From NCBI RefSeq assembly GCF_009674605.1, contig NZ_WKJO01000001.1, positions 2,604,001 to 2,668,000 of the forward strand: a stretch of 64,000 nt of DNA. Reading direction: 5' to 3'. The DNA is from Haloferax litoreum. GTDB lineage: Archaea > Halobacteriota > Halobacteria > Halobacteriales > Haloferacaceae. Below, piece after piece: positions 40,394-48,965 of the stretch (the first letter of the stretch is position 1; the number at the start of each line of letters is the position of its first letter). The translations under genes were made by a program, and so were the position numbers. The notes under the pieces were generated by a model. That model was not told the origin of the DNA. It did not search any database and saw only the letters and a program-made list of their open reading frames with translations.

Positions 40394-42136
40394 ATGCGAC
40401 TCGAAGATTACTGGGGGGTCGGCCCGAAGACGTCGACCCGGCTGGAATCGGCACTCGGCAGGGAGGGCGCGGTTGCCGCCATCGAGTCGGCCGACGTGCG
40501 AGCACTCGTCGATGCGGGCGTCACCCGTGGACGCGCCGTCCGAATCCTCCGGCGCGCCGATGGAAACAGCGGCATCGATACACTCGCCACCCGCGACGCG
40601 AGGGACGTGTACGACGACCTGTTGACCCTCGCGAGCGATTGCGCCCTGACGGAACACGCCGCAGACCGAATTCGGGTGTTGACGCCGCTTCCGACCACCG
40701 AGGCTCGCCGCGCCCGACTCGAACGCGTTCTCGCCGCGAGCGAAGCGTGGGACGCGCTTTCTGACGACGCCCGTGAAGCAGTCGAGGCGGCGTTCGAGGC
40801 CTACGACGACGAGGGCGAAACCGAACGGGCCGCCGTTCGCGCCGCACTCGAACTCCGAGACGCCGGTCTCCGCGGTGAGACGTTCGACGCACTCGACGAA
40901 GCAGACCCCGACGCACTCCGAGACGCCCTCGGTGCACTGGGGTACGTCGACCCCGATGGGTCGGTCGCTCCCGGTGCCGACGAACGACTCGACCGGATGC
41001 GCGCCCGACTCGACGCGGTCGAAGAACTCGAATCCAACGCGTTCGACGTATTGGAGACCATCCAACAACGCGGCGTGCGGTCGTTGGACGACTTCCGCGC
41101 CGCATTCGTCGAGTACGTCGCACACGAGACGGACCTCGCGCGCGGCGAAGTCGAATCGGCCGCCGCAGACGATGCCCGCGACGCGACCGACTTCGTGAGT
41201 TCGTCGCTTCGGTCGCTCGTCTCCGACCTCGCAGCGGACGCCGAGGAACGAGAGGAAGTCGTCGCCGAGGAACTTCGTGACCGAATCTGGGCCGCCCGCG
41301 ACGACGTGGATATCGCCGTCGACGCAGTCGACGAGGTTGCTCTCTCGCTGTCGCTCGCACGGTTCGCCGTCGAGTACGACCTGACGAACCCCGTCGTCAC
41401 CGAGACTGGCCTCTCGGTCTGTGGCGCGCGCAACCTCTTTCTCGACGACCCGCAACCCGTCTCGTACGCCGTCGGGGACCACGAACTCTCGTGTTCGTCC
41501 GGGCCGGTTCCCCCGTCAGGCGACCGCGTCGCCGTTCTCACGGGGGCGAACAGCGGTGGGAAGACGACACTCTTGGAGACTCTTTCGCAGGTCGCTATCC
41601 TCGCGTCGATGGGGCTGCCGGTCCCGGCCGAGTCTGCGCTCGTCGGTCGATTCGACTCCGTCGTGTTTCACCGCCGCCACGCGAGTTTCAACGCGGGCGT
41701 CCTCGAATCGACGCTCAAATCTATCGTCCCGCCACTGTCGGACGAGGGACGGACGCTCATGCTCGTCGACGAGTTCGAGGCTATCACCGAACCCGGCCGC
41801 GCGGCGGACCTGCTCAACGGACTGGTGAACCTCACCGTCGAACGCGACGCCTTCGGCGTCTACGTCACCCACCTCGCGGACGAACTGAGTCCGCTCCCAC
41901 CCGAGGCGCGCATCGACGGCATCTTCGCCGAGGGGTTAACCGACGAGTTGGACCTCCGCGTCGACTACCAACCGCGGTTCGGAACCGTCGGCAAGTCCAC
42001 GCCGGAGTTCATCGTCTCTCGATTGGTCGCGAACGCGCGTGACCGCGCCGAGCGTGCTGGATTCGAGGCACTGGCGGCAGTAGTCGGAGAAGAAGCGGTT
42101 CAAAAGACACTCTCCGACGCTGAGTACGTCGGATGA
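40394..42136 (+). CDS. MutS5-like ATPase with N-terminal helix-hairpin-helix
   Basis: 580 residues from ATG 40394; five extra in-frame residues upstream are not family-like. An N-terminal HhH-type segment (YWGVGPKTSTRLESALG, near residues 5-21, and LVDAGVTRGRAVRILRRADG) is followed by a long helical lever/clamp region with acidic coiled helices, then the MutS ATPase: TGANSGGKTTLLETL (Walker A, about 380), HASFNAGVLESTLKSI, LMLVDEFEAITEPGRA (Walker B) and VYVTHLAD (H-loop). No mismatch-recognition domain is seen, so it is a MutS5/MutS2-type protein, perhaps for recombination or structure-specific DNA binding, not classical mismatch repair. Confidence 0.87.
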   Translation: MRLEDYWGVGPKTSTRLESALGREGAVAAIESADVRALVDAGVTRGRAVRILRRADGNSGIDTLATRDARDVYDDLLTLASDCALTEHAADRIRVLTPLPTTEARRARLERVLAASEAWDALSDDAREAVEAAFEAYDDEGETERAAVRAALELRDAGLRGETFDALDEADPDALRDALGALGYVDPDGSVAPGADERLDRMRARLDAVEELESNAFDVLETIQQRGVRSLDDFRAAFVEYVAHETDLARGEVESAAADDARDATDFVSSSLRSLVSDLAADAEEREEVVAEELRDRIWAARDDVDIAVDAVDEVALSLSLARFAVEYDLTNPVVTETGLSVCGARNLFLDDPQPVSYAVGDHELSCSSGPVPPSGDRVAVLTGANSGGKTTLLETLSQVAILASMGLPVPAESALVGRFDSVVFHRRHASFNAGVLESTLKSIVPPLSDEGRTLMLVDEFEAITEPGRAADLLNGLVNLTVERDAFGVYVTHLADELSPLPPEARIDGIFAEGLTDELDLRVDYQPRFGTVGKSTPEFIVSRLVANARDRAERAGFEALAAVVGEEAVQKTLSDAEYVG

Positions 42137-42178
42137 GCGAGTACGAGAGACGTTCGTGGTGACCGTCGCGTGCGTCGG

Positions 42179-42400
42179 TTATCGCATCTCGTCGAGCGCG
42201 ACGAACGCTTCGACGTCGGCGGTCAACCACGCCTCCATCTGGTTACAGCAACTGTCGCGCCGGGGGTAGATTGTGACCTGGTCAGCGCTTCCTCGATACG
42301 ATACGACGACGCTATGGAGGAAGCACTCACCGGTCGAGTCCGAACCGGAGCGGTCTGTCGTCCCTGCAACCGAATCCTGAGAGGCGGGTACTTCGGACAT
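42179..42400 (-). CDS. Small protein (DUF7511-like)
   Basis: 73 residues. A low-complexity, polar N-terminus is followed by FLHSVVVSYRGSADQVTIYP and MEAWLTADVEAFVALDEMR; this ending and the VSY...TIYP pattern are typical of a small haloarchaeal family I recall as DUF7511, function unknown. It has cysteines C26, C51 and C52. The ATG at 42400 is the natural start. A CAATATCAG motif lies 65 bases upstream, inside the shared divergent promoter region. Confidence 0.65.
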   Translation of the reverse strand: MSEVPASQDSVAGTTDRSGSDSTGECFLHSVVVSYRGSADQVTIYPRRDSCCNQMEAWLTADVEAFVALDEMR

Positions 42401-42658
42401 TCGCCGTCACGTGTACAGAGGAGACGGTCCGTACATAACCTTCACTAAGTGTGGTAAGCATTGACAATATCAGAAGGGACCAGCACGTTCCCGAGGGGGG
42501 AAGTGTGCTGTGATACATAGCCACGCCACACGTTCACGTGGCCTGCCGCGTCTCACAACCGTCTGCGGGGGTGTCCAGACTCGCCGGGAGAGAATATGTG
42601 GGGCGACTTCTGCCGGCTGAGACGACTTGAAGTGCCCTGACCCGCCATCTGCGTGTCG

Positions 42659-42850
42659 ATGGTTGACCCGACGTCCGACTTAGAAGAGAACGTAGACCCC
42701 GAAGACGCGCCGACCTGTGCGACGTGTGGCGACCCAATCGTGAACGTCCCGACACACCGCGTCGTCACCTGGGTCGACGACGACGGTGCCGTCCAGTACC
42801 GACACTTCTGTGACGACGAGTGTCGGGCAGACTGGGACGACGAGGGATAA
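42659..42850 (+). CDS. Small zinc-finger protein (DUF7576-like)
   Basis: 63 residues from ATG 42659; a GTG six bases earlier is in frame. CATCGDPI and HFCDDECRADW provide four cysteines (with a nearby histidine) for zinc. The HRVVTWVDDDG middle and acidic ends match a haloarchaeal small zinc-protein family I recall as DUF7576. It ends six bases from the stop of the convergent helicase gene. Function unknown. Confidence 0.75.
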   Translation: MVDPTSDLEENVDPEDAPTCATCGDPIVNVPTHRVVTWVDDDGAVQYRHFCDDECRADWDDEG

Positions 42851-42855
42851 ACGGA

Positions 42856-45210
42856 CTAGTCGACGAACGACCAGAACTGGTCGAGGCCGAACCCGAGCAT
42901 GTCTGGACTGACTGGCCTGAACTCGTCTCGTTCTTGTGCGGGGAGATAGTCGCGGACGCCGTTCCACGAGTCTCGCGCGTAGCGGGCGTCGACGAAGACG
43001 CGAACGCCTACTTCGTCGGTGCCGCGGATGACGCGCCCGATTGCCTGTCGCGCCTTTCGGACTGCGGGCACGGTCAGCGCTGTCTCGAACCCATCTCCGA
43101 ACTCTTTGTCGTAGGCCGTCTTCACCGCCCGCGTTCGCGGCGACGACGTGTTGATGAGTGGGACGCCACAGACGACTGCTGCCGAGAGTTTGTCACCGCT
43201 GTAGTCGACACCTTCGGTGAGTGTCCCGCGGAGACTCGTGACGAGGACTTTCCCCGTTCCGCCGAAGAAGTCCCGCTTGAGGTCTTCTGTCGCCCCGTCG
43301 TCGGACGCCTCGTCGAGGAGGACGGGCTTGTCGACCCGTTCTTCGAGGACGCTCGCCATCCACTCTGCCTCGGCGTAGTTCGGCATGCCCACGAGGACGT
43401 TTCCGGGCGACCGCTGGCAGACTTCGGTAGCGGCGTCGGTGTACGCGAGACGCGTCTCGTTCTCCTCGCCCGGCGGACCGCGGTTGCTGTGGGTGAACTT
43501 CGGCACGTCGACGGCGAAACTCGCGCGGTTCGACTCGGGGAACCCGAGGCCGAAGGTCCGTTCGGCAATCGGTCGTCCGTCGTCGGCCAGGGCGTCGAGG
43601 CCGGTCACGCGGCGGAACACGTCGATGGGTTCGAGCGTCGCACTCATCAGGACGCCGCCGCCGAAGTCGCCCAGTCGTTCGGCGATGGCCTCACCGGGGA
43701 CGCAGTTGTGGACCGAGAGGCGGGCGTTGTAGGCGCGCCGCCACGACTCGGGGGGTTCCATCTCGTCCCACGTCCGTTCGAGGTCGATGGCGCGGAAGTG
43801 CTTCTCGTGGTCGGCGTAGGCCCACGTCGCGAGAGCACGACCCGCGGCGGGTGCCGCACGCCGTTTGTCGTCTTCTTCGACTGAGTTGAGGATGTGCGCG
43901 ACGGCCGACCCGGTCGCTTCGGCGCGCACCCACGTTCCTTCGTCGTACCCGGCCGACTCGGCCCACTCGGTGAGTTCGTCGACAGCGGGTTCTTCGGGGT
44001 CGCGTAGTGGTATCTCTTCGTCTGCGAGTTCGGTCAGGTCGGCGCGCCACCCGACATACTCCGTGTCGAGGTGCGCCGTCACGCGCCGGTCGAGTTCCTC
44101 GCGCAGGTCGCGGATGAAGTCGCGCGTCTCTTTGAGTTCGCGCAGGGTCACGTCTGCCTCTTTCAACTCGCCGCGGACGAGGTCGGCGTCTGCGGTCGAT
44201 TTGCCTGCGTCGTCGAACTCGACAGGTTGGATGACGCGCGTGAATTCACTCTCGGCGTCGCGGAGCGTTCGGTCGCCGACGCCGACGGAGACGAGGTCTC
44301 GGACGCGCGGTTCGAGCATGTGTGCCTCGTCGCAGATGACGAACGTCGAGTCGTCCACGAGTGCGCCGGTGAACGTGCCGACAGTCGTCGGGTCGAACGC
44401 GTGGTAGTAGTTGCCGACGACGACTTCGAGGTGGGGCAACAGTGCGCCCATCACGGAGTGCGGACACGACCCTGCACCGGCGGCGAGCGAGACGAGGTCC
44501 TCGGGCGTGATGAGACCCTTGTCGTCGAACTCGAATGGGACCGCCTCGATTGGGTCGCCGTCGTCCGGAAGGTCAGCGAGGAAGTTCGCGTAGAAGGGGC
44601 AATACTCCACGTCCTCGTACTCGGGCATCGACTTCGGGTAGGGTGTCGGTTCGTCCGCCGTTTCGAGGTACGATGGGCCGGCAGTGGTCGCGCCCGTGTC
44701 GAGGAGGCCGGTCTGTTGCTCGCGTGCATCTTTTGCCAGTGCCTCGGCGCTCGTTCGTCCACCGTCGCCGACGAGGCCGCGCGTTCGGTCGCGGAGGCCT
44801 TCACAGCGGTCGTAGACACTCGACTCGTCGATGCCACCACAGCGCTCTCTGCTGTACGGACAGACGTCTGCTTTCCCGACGAGGGTGAGTCCGGAGACCG
44901 GTTTCCACTCGGTCGGGAGGTTCTCGTTGATGGTTCGGAGGTCCGCTTCGAACTGCCGGAGTTGCTGCTTGACGCTCGTCAGCACGAACACCCGTTCGTA
45001 GTCGGAGTCGGGGTCGCGGACGAGTTCGATGCCGGCGGTGAGTGCGAGCATCGTCTTGCCAGTCCCGCACGCGCCTTCGACGACGGCGAACCCGTCGTCT
45101 CGGGCGGTCGCTATCGCAGTCTCGATTCCGTCGGCTTGCTCCGGGTACGCCTCCGGGTGGCCGAACACCTCCTGCCAGGTCACGCTCTCAGGTCCAGTTG
45201 CGACGGCCAT
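42856..45210 (-). CDS. Rad3/XPD-type ATP-dependent DNA helicase
   Basis: 784 residues from ATG 45210; the frame upstream has no family match. Walker A GACGTGKT at 46-53, DEAH box at 294-297 (VICDEAH). Cysteines C117, C124, C136, C204 and C249 lie between these motifs, four of which suit the 4Fe-4S cluster of XPD-family helicases. The second half has VLMSATLEPIDVFRRVTG and the motif VI region RQAIGRVIRGTDEVG. It unwinds DNA 5' to 3' in repair or related processes. An ArsR-like regulator gene lies 70 bases upstream on the same strand. Confidence 0.9.
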   Translation of the reverse strand: MAVATGPESVTWQEVFGHPEAYPEQADGIETAIATARDDGFAVVEGACGTGKTMLALTAGIELVRDPDSDYERVFVLTSVKQQLRQFEADLRTINENLPTEWKPVSGLTLVGKADVCPYSRERCGGIDESSVYDRCEGLRDRTRGLVGDGGRTSAEALAKDAREQQTGLLDTGATTAGPSYLETADEPTPYPKSMPEYEDVEYCPFYANFLADLPDDGDPIEAVPFEFDDKGLITPEDLVSLAAGAGSCPHSVMGALLPHLEVVVGNYYHAFDPTTVGTFTGALVDDSTFVICDEAHMLEPRVRDLVSVGVGDRTLRDAESEFTRVIQPVEFDDAGKSTADADLVRGELKEADVTLRELKETRDFIRDLREELDRRVTAHLDTEYVGWRADLTELADEEIPLRDPEEPAVDELTEWAESAGYDEGTWVRAEATGSAVAHILNSVEEDDKRRAAPAAGRALATWAYADHEKHFRAIDLERTWDEMEPPESWRRAYNARLSVHNCVPGEAIAERLGDFGGGVLMSATLEPIDVFRRVTGLDALADDGRPIAERTFGLGFPESNRASFAVDVPKFTHSNRGPPGEENETRLAYTDAATEVCQRSPGNVLVGMPNYAEAEWMASVLEERVDKPVLLDEASDDGATEDLKRDFFGGTGKVLVTSLRGTLTEGVDYSGDKLSAAVVCGVPLINTSSPRTRAVKTAYDKEFGDGFETALTVPAVRKARQAIGRVIRGTDEVGVRVFVDARYARDSWNGVRDYLPAQERDEFRPVSPDMLGFGLDQFWSFVD

Positions 45211-45280
45211 AGGGGTGTCGGTGACTGGCCGCGAATTGGTACTTGAACCTTCGCAGGAATTGGTGGCGCGTACCGCCGTC

Positions 45281-45670
45281 TCACTCCAGGAACGAGGAGA
45301 TGGCGTCTGTGAAGTCTTCGCGGTTGTCCTCGTTGCCGCCGACACAGACGACGAGGGGACCATCGGTGGGTGCGTAGACTTTCATCTCGCGGCCCTTCTC
45401 GGAGTAGCGCGTCCCCGCGACGCGGGCTAACTCTGCGTCCTGAAGGTTGCCGAGGTGGTGCCTGACGTTTTGAATCGACGTCTCGACCACCTCGGCGAGT
45501 TCTTTCGCGGTTGCGGGCGAGTCGTGGAGGCTGGAGAGAATGTCGCGGGCCGTACTCGACGAGAGACTCCCGATGAGTTGCTCCGTCTCGTCGTCGTCGA
45601 GCCAGTGGACACGAGGTGTCCCTTCCCCACCGGTATCGACGTTCCCCTCGGACGGTAGCAACCCTGACAT
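45281..45670 (-). CDS. ArsR-like winged-helix regulator
   Basis: 129 residues. The HTH reads SSSTARDILSSLHDSPATAKELAEVVETSIQNVRHHLGNLQDA (about 36-78) with wing RVAGTRYSEKGREMKVYAP. No metal-binding cysteine motif is seen, so it is not a classical metal sensor. The C-terminus (GPLVVCVGGNEDNREDFTDAISSF) may bind a ligand or mediate dimers. A minus-strand box A (about 45692-45699, TTTACTTA) lies 26 bases before the ATG. It may also control the helicase behind it. Confidence 0.82.
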   Translation of the reverse strand: MSGLLPSEGNVDTGGEGTPRVHWLDDDETEQLIGSLSSSTARDILSSLHDSPATAKELAEVVETSIQNVRHHLGNLQDAELARVAGTRYSEKGREMKVYAPTDGPLVVCVGGNEDNREDFTDAISSFLE

Positions 45671-45691
45671 GATACGGACAATCAGGTGAAG

Positions 45692-45699
45692 TAAGTAAA
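45692..45699 (-). promoter_or_regulatory. Box A of the ArsR-like gene
   Basis: Minus-strand TTTACTTA, about 26 bases ahead of the start at 45670, suggesting a leaderless mRNA. Confidence 0.5.
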
Positions 45700-45712
45700 C
45701 CGTTTCGGACGG

Positions 45713-46975
45713 TCACACGGTGGCGTCGTCGTGACGCGAAATCCCCGGAAGTCGGTCGATTGCGTACAGGAGTGCGAGCGCCGCCACGACGACGAGCAGA
45801 CTCGCTGCGAGCGTCCGAAAGACCAGTTCGAACCCGACGTTCGCCTCCGTCAGGAAGCCGACGGCACCGCTCCCGTTGGCTTCGAGGAGAAGGGCAGCAC
45901 CGCTGAAGACGGCGTAGGCGCTCCCGCGAGCGTCGCTCGGGAGCGACGAGAGCATGAACGTGTCCAGCGCGGGGAACAGGCTGTGGACGACGTATCCCAA
46001 GAGTGCGACGACGACGGCGACGGTGAGGAACCCCTGGGCGAACGTCAGCGCGAACAGCATCCCCGTGAACGCGACGAGCAGGGCGAAGATGTAGGGGACG
46101 TGCGGAAGTTTGTCCGCGAGACGACCCGACAGCGAGAACGCCGGAACGCCCGCCGCGAACACGATAGTGAGCATCGTACTCGCCACGGCCGGACTGAACC
46201 CCTTCGCCTGCGTCATGTACGAGACGAGGAAGTTGAACAACCCTTGCCAGATGAACCCCGCGGGTGCGATGAGGAGGATGCCAGTGAGGATAATCTTCCA
46301 GTGGCCGAGTGCGGCCGAGAAGTCTCGGTCTGCGCCGGTTCCCGTCTCCGTACTCCCGTCGCGGGAGACGACGTAGAGCGTGACGGTGATGATGGCGGCG
46401 GCCACCGCCAGCGCCCAGAACGTCTCGCGCCACGAGAACGCGGCGAGGATGGCGACGACGACGGGCGCGGCGACGACGGCGGCGACTTGACTGGCCGCAC
46501 CGTGGATACCGACCATCCGGCCGACGCGTTCGGGGAACAGTTCGCCGACGAGGGGGACGGCGGAGACGAAGTACGCACCGGACGCGAGTCCGAGGCCGAA
46601 CGCACCGATTTGGAGCGTCAGAATCGACGTAGCACTCGCGGTGAACGCCGCCGCCGCGACGAGCAGCGTCCCCGCACCGAGGACGACGCGGTCACGTGGG
46701 ACGCGCGTGAGCAAGTACCCAATCGGGATGCGCGGAAGCGCCGTCCCCAACCAGACGAGACTCGTCACGACACCGATGGTCGCGGGGCCGACGCCGAACT
46801 GCGCCTGCAACGTCTCGACGAGTGGTGGAAACGCGACGCGACCGAAGTTGACGAGGAAGACGAGTCCGCAGAGGGTTCCGAAGAGACGACGGGTCACTGA
46901 CGCCTGTTCTGTCGGCCGCGAGTCAAACGTTGCGGAAGCGTCCTGTGACGAGTCCCTCTCTCTCCGCACGACCAC
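45713..46975 (-). CDS. MFS transporter
   Basis: 420 residues from a GTG at 46975; the GTG at codon 28 just before TRRLFGTLCGLVF is an alternative, since the first 27 residues are polar. Twelve hydrophobic helices in two halves; the loop between helices two and three has GYLLTRVPRDRVVLGAG, the family motif A. The middle loop (REDGSTETGTGADRDF-like) is acidic and long. Substrate unknown. It lies convergent-free and divergent from nnr, 34 bases apart. Confidence 0.85.
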   Translation of the reverse strand: MVVRRERDSSQDASATFDSRPTEQASVTRRLFGTLCGLVFLVNFGRVAFPPLVETLQAQFGVGPATIGVVTSLVWLGTALPRIPIGYLLTRVPRDRVVLGAGTLLVAAAAFTASATSILTLQIGAFGLGLASGAYFVSAVPLVGELFPERVGRMVGIHGAASQVAAVVAAPVVVAILAAFSWRETFWALAVAAAIITVTLYVVSRDGSTETGTGADRDFSAALGHWKIILTGILLIAPAGFIWQGLFNFLVSYMTQAKGFSPAVASTMLTIVFAAGVPAFSLSGRLADKLPHVPYIFALLVAFTGMLFALTFAQGFLTVAVVVALLGYVVHSLFPALDTFMLSSLPSDARGSAYAVFSGAALLLEANGSGAVGFLTEANVGFELVFRTLAASLLVVVAALALLYAIDRLPGISRHDDATV

Positions 46976-46978
46976 ATG

Positions 46979-46986
46979 TGTTAACG
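46979..46986 (+). promoter_or_regulatory. Box A of the nnr gene
   Basis: TGTTAACG centred about 27 bases before the ATG at 47010; it overlaps the start region of the divergent transporter. Confidence 0.4.
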
Positions 46987-47009
46987 CGGGGCCGGGCGAA
47001 CGACTCTAC

Positions 47010-48449
47010 ATGATTACGAGTCGACGCATGGCCGCGGTCGACGTCAACGCCGAATCGCTCGGCGTCCCGCGGAAGCAACTCATGGAGTCGAGCGGAAACG
47101 CCGTCGCTCGGGTCTGTCGTGACCTCGCCGACCCCGGGTCGTCGGTCGCAATCGTCGCCGGACGCGGCAACAACGGCGGTGACGCCCTCGTCGCCGCGCG
47201 GTTCTTGAAAGCGTACGACGTGACAGTCACCCTCCTCGGTCGCCCGGAGACAATCTCGACGGACATCGCCCGCGAGAACTGGGAGGCACTCGTCGCGAGC
47301 GAGGTCGACCTTCAGACTGTCACCGATTCTGTGACGTTCGAACTCGGCGACCCCGACCTCGTCGTAGACGCAATGCTCGGAACCGGCGTGACGGGCGCAC
47401 TCCGCGAACCTGAGGCGACGGCCGCCCGAGCAATCAACGAATCATCGGCGACTGTCCTCGCCGTCGACGTTCCATCCGGCGTCGATGCCGACAGCGGCGA
47501 GGCCGCAGGCGTCGCCGTCGAAGCCGACCACGTCGTCACCTTCCACGACGACAAACCCGGTCTCGAATCGCTCGACTGCGATGTCACAGTCGAAGACATC
47601 GGTATCCCGGCGGCGGCAGAGTTGTTCACCGGTCCCGGCGACCTGCTCACGCTCCGCCGCGACCCGCAGAGCCACAAGGGCGACCACGGCGACGTCCTCG
47701 TCGTCGGCGGCGGACCATACACCGGTGCGCCCGCACTGGCCGCACAGGCGGCCCTCCGCGCCGGTGCGGACCTCGCTCGTGTCGCGTGCCCCGAATACGT
47801 CGCCCGTGAAGTACAGGGGTACTCCGAGAATCTCATCGTCAGCGGATTCGACGGCGACCACCTCACCACCGACCACGTTCCGGGCCTCCTCGACGTCGCC
47901 GCAGACCGCGACGTGGTCGTCTTCGGACCCGGTCTCGGAGACCACGACGAGTCACTCGCGGCGGTTCGCGAGTTCCTCTCTGCGTACGACGGAACCGCCG
48001 TCGTCGATGCCGACGCCCTGCAAGTCGTCCCCGACGTGGACACCGAGGCGACGCTGATTTGTACGCCGCACCAAGGAGAGTTGGTGAAGATGGGCGGCGA
48101 GACGGACGACGACTGGGAGACGCGACGCGAACTCGTCCGCGAGTTCGCCGCGGACCTCGGCCACGTCCTCCTCGTCAAAGGTGCCTACGACGTGGTGTCC
48201 GACGGCGACGAGGACCGAGTCAACCGAACCGGGAACCCGGGGATGACCGTCGGCGGAACCGGTGACGTGCTCGCGGGGGCGACTGGCGCACTCGCCAGTG
48301 TCCTCCCACCCCTCGACGCGGCCGCCGTCGCGGCGTACGCGAACGGCCGTGCGGGCGACGCCGCCGCCGACGAGTTCGACGGCGGACTCGTGGCGACCGA
48401 CCTGCTCGAACGACTGCCTGCCGCCCTCGAAGGATACCAACATGAGTGA
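47010..48449 (+). CDS. nnr: Bifunctional NAD(P)H-hydrate epimerase/dehydratase
   Basis: 479 residues from ATG 47010; the large upstream frame is antisense to the transporter. The N-terminal epimerase (about 1-205) has GRGNNGGDALVAARFL and DAMLGTGVTGALREP. The C-terminal ADP/ATP-dependent dehydratase (about 220-479) has HKGDHGDVLVVGGGPYTGAP, VVFGPGLGDHDE, VDADALQVVP, TPHQGELVKMGG and the catalytic loop NPGMTVGGTGDVLAG. It repairs hydrated NADH and NADPH. The stop overlaps the moaC start by 8 bases, indicating coupled translation. Confidence 0.93.
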   Translation: MITSRRMAAVDVNAESLGVPRKQLMESSGNAVARVCRDLADPGSSVAIVAGRGNNGGDALVAARFLKAYDVTVTLLGRPETISTDIARENWEALVASEVDLQTVTDSVTFELGDPDLVVDAMLGTGVTGALREPEATAARAINESSATVLAVDVPSGVDADSGEAAGVAVEADHVVTFHDDKPGLESLDCDVTVEDIGIPAAAELFTGPGDLLTLRRDPQSHKGDHGDVLVVGGGPYTGAPALAAQAALRAGADLARVACPEYVAREVQGYSENLIVSGFDGDHLTTDHVPGLLDVAADRDVVVFGPGLGDHDESLAAVREFLSAYDGTAVVDADALQVVPDVDTEATLICTPHQGELVKMGGETDDDWETRRELVREFAADLGHVLLVKGAYDVVSDGDEDRVNRTGNPGMTVGGTGDVLAGATGALASVLPPLDAAAVAAYANGRAGDAAADEFDGGLVATDLLERLPAALEGYQHE

Positions 48450-48960
48450 CGAGACACGACACGACGAGTCGAACAGCGGCGAAGAACGAGAACTGACGCA
48501 CGTGGACGAGCGCGGAAACGTCCAGATGGTGGACGTGGGAGCGAAACCCGACACTCGCCGCCGAGCAGTCGCGCGCGGGACGATTCACCTCAGCGAGTCG
48601 ACTGTCGGTGCGATTCGCGACGACCAAATCGGGAAGGGTGACGTCCTCGCCACCGCCCGTATCGGCGCGATTCAGGCCGTCAAACACACGTGGGAGACGA
48701 TTCCGATGTGTCACCAGATTCCTATCACGAACGTCGACACCGAGTTCGAGGTGGCAGACGAGTCGGTCACACTCACCGTCACCGTCGGGACGACCGGAAA
48801 GACTGGCTGTGAGATGGAAGCGTTAGAGGGTGTGACGACTGGCCTGAACGTCGTCTGGGACATGGTGAAAGCCGCCGAAAAAGACGACGACGGGCAGTAT
48901 CCGGGAACGAAGATTACGGACGTGGAAGTCGTGACGAAGGAGAAAGAGACGGTCGAGTGA
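48442..48960 (+). CDS. moaC: Cyclic pyranopterin monophosphate synthase
   Basis: 172 residues. LTHVDERGNVQMVDVG begins the conserved core; the catalytic-site motifs are PMCHQIPITNV (about 95-105) and GKTGCEMEALEGV (about 124-136), with the final KAAEKDDDG helix. It makes cyclic pyranopterin monophosphate in molybdenum cofactor synthesis. It starts 8 bases inside nnr, an operon seen in haloarchaea. A 20-residue acidic N-terminus precedes the core, as expected for a halophile. Confidence 0.94.
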   Translation: MSDETRHDESNSGEERELTHVDERGNVQMVDVGAKPDTRRRAVARGTIHLSESTVGAIRDDQIGKGDVLATARIGAIQAVKHTWETIPMCHQIPITNVDTEFEVADESVTLTVTVGTTGKTGCEMEALEGVTTGLNVVWDMVKAAEKDDDGQYPGTKITDVEVVTKEKETVE

Positions 48961-48965
48961 GCGTC

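Noticed and set aside
42820-45246. Long open frames (354 and 391 codons) on the plus strand opposite the Rad3-type helicase
   Set aside because: They are arginine/valine-rich shadows of a GC-rich gene; the minus-strand frame has all helicase motifs.
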